Positions 61,001 through 64,000 of a stretch of 64,000 nt of DNA are shown here, in pieces (within the stretch, counting starts at the first letter, position 1; each line of letters begins with the position of its first letter). The position numbers and the translations under genes are program-made. Source of the DNA: Ciona savignyi (Eukaryota > Chordata > Ascidiacea > Phlebobranchia > Cionidae); NCBI GenBank assembly GCA_000149265.1, contig CH003267.1:838634-902633 (forward strand), written 5' to 3'. The notes below the pieces were generated by a model, which saw only the letters and a program-made list of their open reading frames with translations, did no database searches and was not told the origin of the DNA.

Positions 61001-61246
61001 AGGTATCGACCGCTGAGGCGCGACGACCCCAGGGGGGATTCCCGCTCCGACCGACCCTCCTACTCGAGCTACTACCCCTCCCACTACCCCCACGAGCCAC
61101 CCAATCGATCTGACGGTGGGTATTATGCTTCCCGAGGTGAGCGATCTCTCAGCCCTGGCCCCCCAAGACACGGACCCCCGGATTACTACTCGAACCCACC
61201 CCCCGACCGACCCGGATACTACTCTATCGAAACCCACCGACGATGA
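43061..61246 (+). CDS. KMT2E: KMT2E (MLL5)-type PHD and SET domain protein
   Basis: About 29 coding exons: 43061-43134, 43420-43498, 44417-44609, 44840-44957, 45334-45459, 45860-45918, 45984-46168, 47204-47239, 47361-47419, 47543-47681, 47740-47867, 48191-48308, 48372-48481, 48841-48918, 48978-49050, 49850-49930, about 50764-51024, 51301-51386, 51564-52249, 52787-52962, 53515-53913, 54406-54504, 55076-55249, 56112-56374, 57810-57982, 58482-58577, 59207-59533, 59887-59990 and a last exon ending at TGA 61244-61246. The product is about 1700 residues. Order: GLPYQDHNYG and a proline stretch, a PHD finger, a basic linker, a SET domain, [10 protein letters not shown], a charged helix ([20 protein letters not shown]), an RGR-rich stretch, [12 protein letters not shown], and Ser/Pro/Tyr-rich C-terminal low complexity. 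PHD plus SET in this order fits KMT2E; vertebrate SETD5 lacks the PHD. Known members are chromatin regulators that read H3K4 methylation. Two exon borders are uncertain (50764 and the last acceptor). Confidence 0.92.
44949..45459 (+). CDS. KMT2E: KMT2E PHD finger exons
   Basis: The finger spans the end of the 44840 exon (DITRCICG) and the 45334 exon. Ligands in order: C-I-C, then [18 protein letters not shown], then FLCDRCNPR, the C4HC3 pattern. The VWQH tryptophan belongs to the methyl-lysine cage of this family. The split within the glycine after CIC, phase 2, is clean (tgg|gtatgt to cag|gttcac). Confidence 0.92.
47740..48918 (+). CDS. KMT2E: KMT2E SET domain exons
   Basis: Exons 47740, 48191, 48372 and 48841 encode [63 protein letters not shown] and the post-SET-like cysteine cluster [12 protein letters not shown]. 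Active SET methyltransferases carry NHSC where this protein has RRSCCPN, as in vertebrate KMT2E, so it is probably not a strong methyltransferase. The intron 47682-47739 is only 58 bases. Confidence 0.9.
48068..48172 (+). repeat. short AT-rich tandem repeat
   Basis: About 2.3 copies of a unit of roughly 45 bases containing aaaataaaattctcaaattt and ataaatttctttctc, immediately upstream of the SET exon acceptor at 48190. The T-rich units extend the pyrimidine tract. Confidence 0.7.
48690..48830. repeat. intronic repeat B, copy 1
   Basis: Shares gtttttatgttattaaccat, ccagtgtttttactttaact and cgtaatttaaaagacgttt with 52552-52690 at roughly 80 percent by eye. The family is unknown. It ends just before a KMT2E acceptor. 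Confidence 0.65.
50107..50383. repeat. inverted minisatellite, about 15-bp units
   Basis: The left part repeats ccttacaactgaacccc-type units (50109-50200). The right part repeats the complement, ggggttcagttgtaa-type units (50205-50383), about 12 copies. The switch of strand is near 50200. The RNA could fold into one long imperfect hairpin. It lies in a KMT2E intron. Confidence 0.85.
51185..51295. repeat. intronic repeat A, diverged copy
   Basis: gaattgagccaattttt, agacataatcgttatgctgg and ttttaggctccttaagttat match the 53143 and 56474 repeats with deletions. It lies immediately upstream of the KMT2E exon at 51301 and supplies its T-rich acceptor tract. Confidence 0.6.
52552..52690. repeat. 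intronic repeat B, copy 2
   Basis: Second copy of the 48690-48830 repeat (ttatgttattaaccacaaca, ccagtgtttttactttgcag, cataatttaaaagatgttt), again shortly before a KMT2E exon (52787). Confidence 0.65.
53143..53332. repeat. intronic repeat A, copy 1
   Basis: About 190 bases nearly identical to 56474-56660, including ttctcaaagtcgtcaaattc, gacataatcgcattatgctg and ccattaaaagtccaagcaat. Non-coding and in the same orientation in two different KMT2E introns. Confidence 0.9.
53941..54255 (+). repeat. degenerate tandem repeat, about 36-bp unit
   Basis: Roughly nine imperfect copies of ccttttggtcttttagacta plus gtataaaacgt. Copies diverge by 10-30 percent by eye, so the array is old. It starts 28 bases after the KMT2E donor at 53914. 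Confidence 0.85.
56474..56660. repeat. intronic repeat A, copy 2
   Basis: Near-identical to 53143-53332, with a few substitutions and single-base gaps. See that entry. Confidence 0.9.
56725..57508. mobile_element. fold-back DNA element with 8-bp imperfect target duplication
   Basis: Ends agtcctcgaaattcg and cgaatttcgaggact are inverted; flanks gcttaagc (56717-56724) and gcttacgc (57509-57516) match at 7 of 8 positions. Sub-terminal blocks repeat ccacggcaaaa / ttgccgtgg in both directions (56739-56815 and 57430-57485). The interior has a SINE-like scrap around 57228-57310 (ggagctattgctatgtgttg, acaatgtccgttaagtg). No transposase is visible. Confidence 0.75.
58019..58102 (+). repeat. 41-bp tandem duplication
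   Basis: Two copies of ttttaatgataatgatacaa aatcttgctgtataaaccat, just inside the intron after the KMT2E exon ending 57982. Confidence 0.85.
58255..58306. repeat. dispersed repeat, copy 2
   Basis: tacattagtatgggtgggtc, ggtagcccc and ccaggaatttaggcc match 22845-22905. Confidence 0.5.
60614..61246 (+). CDS. KMT2E: KMT2E last exon, Pro/Tyr/Arg-rich C-terminus
   Basis: Frame open for about 200 codons, ending TGA at 61244. It has high third-position GC and many TAC, GAC and CCC codons, unlike the other two frames. Content: [42 protein letters not shown] and [14 protein letters not shown]. The obvious acceptor cttag at 60624 does not fit: the previous exon ends in phase 0 (HHTQ), and joining there gives [15 protein letters not shown] then TGA. 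A phase-0 acceptor at cacag (60649) would keep this frame. Either both acceptors are used or the previous border is misread. Confidence 0.65.
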   Translation: MYLRRSRRTKAQWDAVYKHEPPRQRDPNNNPPQKVPSLTPPVPGQPIPSLARGPGRMPQAVYNRRPSPVSSRDPGSPRWDNYSIRESPRPPKDIRYPAMDYYAPHPPVSPCKPEYRYRSSMENTRHYDSRYRPLRRDDPRGDSRSDRPSYSSYYPSHYPHEPPNRSDGGYYASRGERSLSPGPPRHGPPDYYSNPPPDRPGYYSIETHRR

Positions 61247-61395
61247 CCCCCCACCCCCCACTTTTCTCAGGAATTCACCCACAACTTTACAGAATTTATT
61301 GCGTTTCATACCTGTAAATACCGACCACAATGCTATAGACACCCCGGCAATAGCAACAAAATTGAACCCGGTATCAAACCAGTCGGACGAAATCA

Positions 61396-61431
61396 TGACG
61401 TCACATAATTGACGTCACTTCATTGACGTCA
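61396..61431. promoter_or_regulatory. three CRE octamers at exact 14-bp spacing
   Basis: TGACGTCA at 61396-61403, 61410-61417 and 61424-61431. The octamer is the palindromic CREB/ATF site. The cluster sits 150 bases after the KMT2E stop codon. Confidence 0.75.
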
Positions 61432-61919
61432 TAATGGTCAATATCACGGTCCTACCAAGCTTCGTACTAATCTCTCCCATTAACGTTCTTGTTCGCCTGT
61501 TGTTGTTACCGCTATTAACGACGCCCCTACAAAGTTTTTATTTTTATAATTCTTCTTTTCCGACGTCTCGCACCAACCACTTTTTTCTGCTCCGTCGCGG
61601 TTCCAAGCGCCACAGACGAACCTCCCACACGTTTTAATCGAACCAGTTACTGCTACCTCGCGGCAACTGTACGTCGTATTTGGCGCCCTCGTGTGTTATC
61701 GCGTTGTTTTATGTCAGGTGTAAGTTCGACACTTCATTCCACAGCGTACGGGAATTTTTACCAGCGCCTTCCTGAGTGCCAACCCGTCACCGGACCGCTG
61801 CTAGGCACTCTCGCCGTGCGGGAATGTTCATAACAATATTTTTTTGCTCGCGCGCGCAAGTTAATTGAAATCACTGCCCATTCATTTCTCCATAAATCGT
61901 TTCGCACGATTTCTCGACT

Positions 61920-61990
61920 TTTGGTATCGCATCGGGTGATTCCCCGACGTTTGGTATCGCATCGGGTGATTCCCCGACGTTGGTATCGCA
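61920..61990 (+). repeat. 30-bp tandem repeat, 2.4 copies
   Basis: Unit tttggtatcgcatcgggtga ttccccgacg at 61920 and 61950, with a partial third copy at 61980. Confidence 0.9.
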
Positions 61991-62148
61991 TTCTTGTTCT
62001 CTTCTTGTTAGCATGCTTCTCGTTCTTAACTCTTATTCTCCCAGCGAATTAAAACCGTTTAGAACCTTTTTGCGGATGAGACGCGACCAATAAAAAAGTT
62101 CATCTACCAAACCCTGGTGTCATTCTGTCAATATATCGATCATTTCCA

Positions 62149-62202
62149 TCCGATCAATACGACGCATCCGACCAATACGATGTATCCGATCGATACGACG
62201 CA
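62149..62202 (+). repeat. 18-bp tandem repeat, three copies
   Basis: tccgatcaatacgacgca, tccgaccaatacgatgta, tccgatcgatacgacgca. The open frame across it (62117 +) has no other support. Confidence 0.85.
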
Positions 62203-62204
62203 TA

Positions 62205-62450
62205 TCGGATCCAGGAGCTGTATGGACAAGTGGTTGACGGTACTTGTAAGTGGGATCGATCAGCTCATTCGAGGGCTTGATATTATGAAGCCATTTAACT
62301 TGGCCACTTTTAGCTGTGGGCACGGCTTGTCTCGTTGGTTGACGAAAAAAATAGATCAGTAAGTTTTGAAATTCGGTGGGACCTTCACGTTTTTCTCAGA
62401 TTTGAAAAACGAAGAGGGCGTTTCGACACGGGCAGTTGTTAGTTTAGGAA
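62205..62450. other. intergenic spacer, nothing recognised
   Basis: Between the KMT2E poly(A) region and the SINE pair. No gene, RNA or repeat is recognised. Confidence 0.5.
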
Positions 62451-62451
62451 T

Positions 62452-62735
62452 ATAGGATATTTATGTTTATTCCAGTGGGTGGGAAAACTAAGTGGGTTAC
62501 CACACGGGCAATCGTCAGATCATCTCACGCCCACCGTCGGGTTACAGGAGCTATTGCAGTGTGTTGTGTATGATTCACACCTTCAATATGGTAGAACCCA
62601 TTAATCCGCTGGGTTCAGGCAATGTTCGTTAAGTGCCTTGTCCAAGGACAACCAACTAGCTAGCGACAAGTTTCGAATCTGCAATCCTTCGGCTGAACGG
62701 CGCCGTACTATACCACCAGACTCACCGGTAGGATC
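62452..62735 (-). mobile_element. tRNA-derived SINE, inverted, first of a tandem pair
   Basis: Tail (aatataggatatttatgttt), body (gggcaatcgtcagatcatct), linker (gggttcaggcaatgttcgtt) and head (ttcggctgaacggcgccgta, ccagactcaccggtaggat). Confidence 0.85.
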
Positions 62736-62739
62736 AGTT

Positions 62740-63052
62740 TAGGATAGGATAGGATATTCATGTTTATCCCCGTGAATGGGAAAACCTAGGGGGTTATCAC
62801 ACGGGCAATCGTCAGATCACCTCGCGCCCATCGTCGGGTTACCGGAGCTATTGCAGTGTGTTGTATATATATGATAGACATGTTCCTTCAATTTGGTAGA
62901 ACCCATTAATCCGCTGGGTTCAGGCAATGTCCGTAAAGTGCCTTGCCCAAGGACACAAACGTCTAGCTAGCGACCAGTTTCGCACCTGCAACCTTTCGAA
63001 TGAAAGGCGACGCACTTAACCGCTAGACCATCGGGCCGGACAAACCGGACAA
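62740..63052 (-). mobile_element. tRNA-derived SINE, inverted, second of a tandem pair
   Basis: A well preserved copy: tail gataggataggatattcatg, body with a small tatata expansion (62864-62872), linker gtgccttgcccaaggacaca, and head ttcgaatgaaaggcgacgca ending in ccgctagaccatcgggccgg. It is very similar to 3014-3305. Confidence 0.9.
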
Positions 63053-63536
63053 AGTTTACCTCGTGACCATCGATGGTAACATACTGCGGTGTTTTGTAGA
63101 CTGTTTAAGCGCTTTTGCTGGTTTAATACAACCTTTTAATCTACTGGATTAGGGTAAGGTCCGCTAATTGACTTGCCCTCGTACACAACCTACTATCCTT
63201 TGGTTTCGAACCAACGACCCCTGAACCAAAATGTAATTTGTTTTATCCAACCATACTCGTCATGCCTGTACGTTTATTTATCGCGATCGTAATCAGCAAT
63301 GTACAACAGCAAAGTCGAAGAGAACGAACGCATTGCACAATGTACCATGCTTTAGAACGCAAAGTAAGGGAGTCTGTTCTGGCAATAACTACTTTTCGAA
63401 CCACCAAACTGATATCACGTATTAAATGAAGAATAAACAAATGATAAATTTGGATTTTAGTAAAAACATCTTTGATTTATAAATGAAACAATATTTCCTT
63501 ATTATCAACATGAAATTGTAACCCGAAGAAAAGTTT
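63053..63536. other. 3' flank of the calmodulin-like gene
   Basis: Holds a weak SINE scrap (63120-63230) and, for the minus-strand gene, the 3' UTR. A reverse AATAAA (tttatt at 63273-63278) could be its poly(A) signal, about 260 bases after the stop. No other gene is seen. Confidence 0.45.
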
Positions 63537-63716
63537 TTATCCTTTTTTCGAAACCATCTGTACGAATTCCGAATAGTCGATCTGACCGTCTCCATTCTTA
63601 TCTGCCTCGCTTATCATTTCGTTCAAGTCTTCTTCGGATAGATTTTCTCCAAGGTTTCCCATAACCTGGCTCAGCTCGGCTCTGCTAATCAAGCCGTTCC
63701 CGTCTCGGTCAAAGAC
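63537..63716 (-). CDS. calmodulin-like protein, last coding exon
   Basis: Read on the minus strand from acceptor caag (GTC at 63716) to TAA at 63539-63537. It encodes [15 protein letters not shown], then [14 protein letters not shown] and [20 protein letters not shown]. Two EF-hands are complete: loop 3 [12 protein letters not shown] and loop 4 [12 protein letters not shown], both with acidic residues at positions 1 and 12, so calcium binding is expected. The exon starts at the same place as in calmodulin genes (before VFDKDG). Changes from calmodulin, such as [19 protein letters not shown] and the end VSKKG in place of MTAK, make it a calmodulin-like paralogue. The N-terminal half lies beyond the right edge. 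Confidence 0.92.
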   Translation of the reverse strand, partial: VFDRDGNGLISRAELSQVMGNLGENLSEEDLNEMISEADKNGDGQIDYSEFVQMVSKKG

Positions 63717-64000
63717 CTTGAAACAAAACAATTAGCTGTGAATGTCCGGGAGTCCATATAATGACTGCTTTGTTAGGAGGAATAAAGGAGTTTAGTGCTA
63801 TATTGTGGTCAACGGGACTGATTATAACGATCACGCTACGCAACGCGCTAATTTAAACGCAGCACGCTACGCAACGTACTAATTTAAATGAAGCACGCTA
63901 CGCAACGTACCAATTTAAACGCACCATACGCTACGCAACGTGTTAATTTGGCAACTTTTATATGTCATTAATTGAAATTATGAAAATAAATAATGGCGTG
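63717..64000 (-). other. intron of the calmodulin-like gene
   Basis: Non-coding sequence up to the window edge. It holds the tandem repeat at 63831-63948 and otherwise nothing recognised. Confidence 0.6.
63831..63948. repeat. tandem repeat, about 37-bp unit, 3.3 copies
   Basis: Unit cacgctacgcaacgtactaa tttaaacgcag, with small length changes; the core ctacgcaacg occurs four times. Confidence 0.85.

Larger units (their letters stand above)
61247..62110 (+). other. KMT2E: KMT2E 3' UTR
   Basis: Contains three perfect CRE octamers (61396-61431), a 30-bp tandem repeat (61920-61990) and an AATAAA at 62089-62094 that would end the transcript. No coding frame is supported. Confidence 0.55.

Noticed and set aside
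60669-61016. Alternative frame in the last KMT2E exon (MNPLDNG...)
   Set aside because: Codon use is poor and it ends early, while the overlapping frame to 61246 has strong third-position GC and Tyr/Asp/Arg codon patterns of real coding sequence.

Overview
The window is AT-rich animal DNA. Its genes have many short, intron-split exons with normal GT..AG borders, and the introns carry tRNA-derived SINEs, hAT-type non-autonomous elements and minisatellites. The gene families are chordate-like. Compact genes, a Cics-1-like SINE (name from memory) and a selenophosphate synthetase with both Sec and Gly forms point to an ascidian, most likely Ciona. The species call is inference.

Layout, + strand unless stated: (1) 1-24.1 kb, the 3' three-quarters of DDB1 (20 coding exons; the N-terminus lies upstream). 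One intron holds a 3.8-kb array of a 34-bp repeat. (2) 26.1-29.4 kb, a small RING-H2 membrane E3 ligase of the RNF24/RNF122 type, six exons. (3) 29.4-34.8 kb, intergenic DNA with repeat remnants and a perfect 39-bp palindrome. (4) 34.8-40.6 kb, one selenophosphate synthetase gene with two alternative 5' coding paths. One exon carries an in-frame UGA (Sec) followed by a stem-loop. Two other exons carry Gly at the same position. Both join the same downstream exons in the same phase, and the shared 3' UTR holds a good SECIS candidate. (5) 42.0-62.1 kb, a KMT2E (MLL5)-type PHD+SET protein, about 29 coding exons. (6) 63.5-63.7 kb, minus strand, the last exon of a calmodulin-like gene that continues past the window edge.

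The genes do not form a pathway. DDB1 (CUL4 ligase adaptor) and the RING protein are both linked to ubiquitin, but nothing in the sequence ties them together. The best system here is the SPS locus: the sequence contains every part needed for one gene to make a selenocysteine enzyme and a Gly paralogue-like protein (alternative exons of matching phase, UGA, downstream hairpin, SECIS). I recall that SPS-Sec/SPS-Gly isoforms of a single gene have been reported in tunicates, so the principle may be known; the element positions given here come from reading this sequence.

Exon borders were set by hand from splice motifs, phase continuity and remembered family conservation. Phases close for DDB1 except at one C-run, for the RING gene and for both SPS paths. 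Two KMT2E borders (start of the exon near 50.76 kb and the last exon near 60.63 kb) are unresolved.
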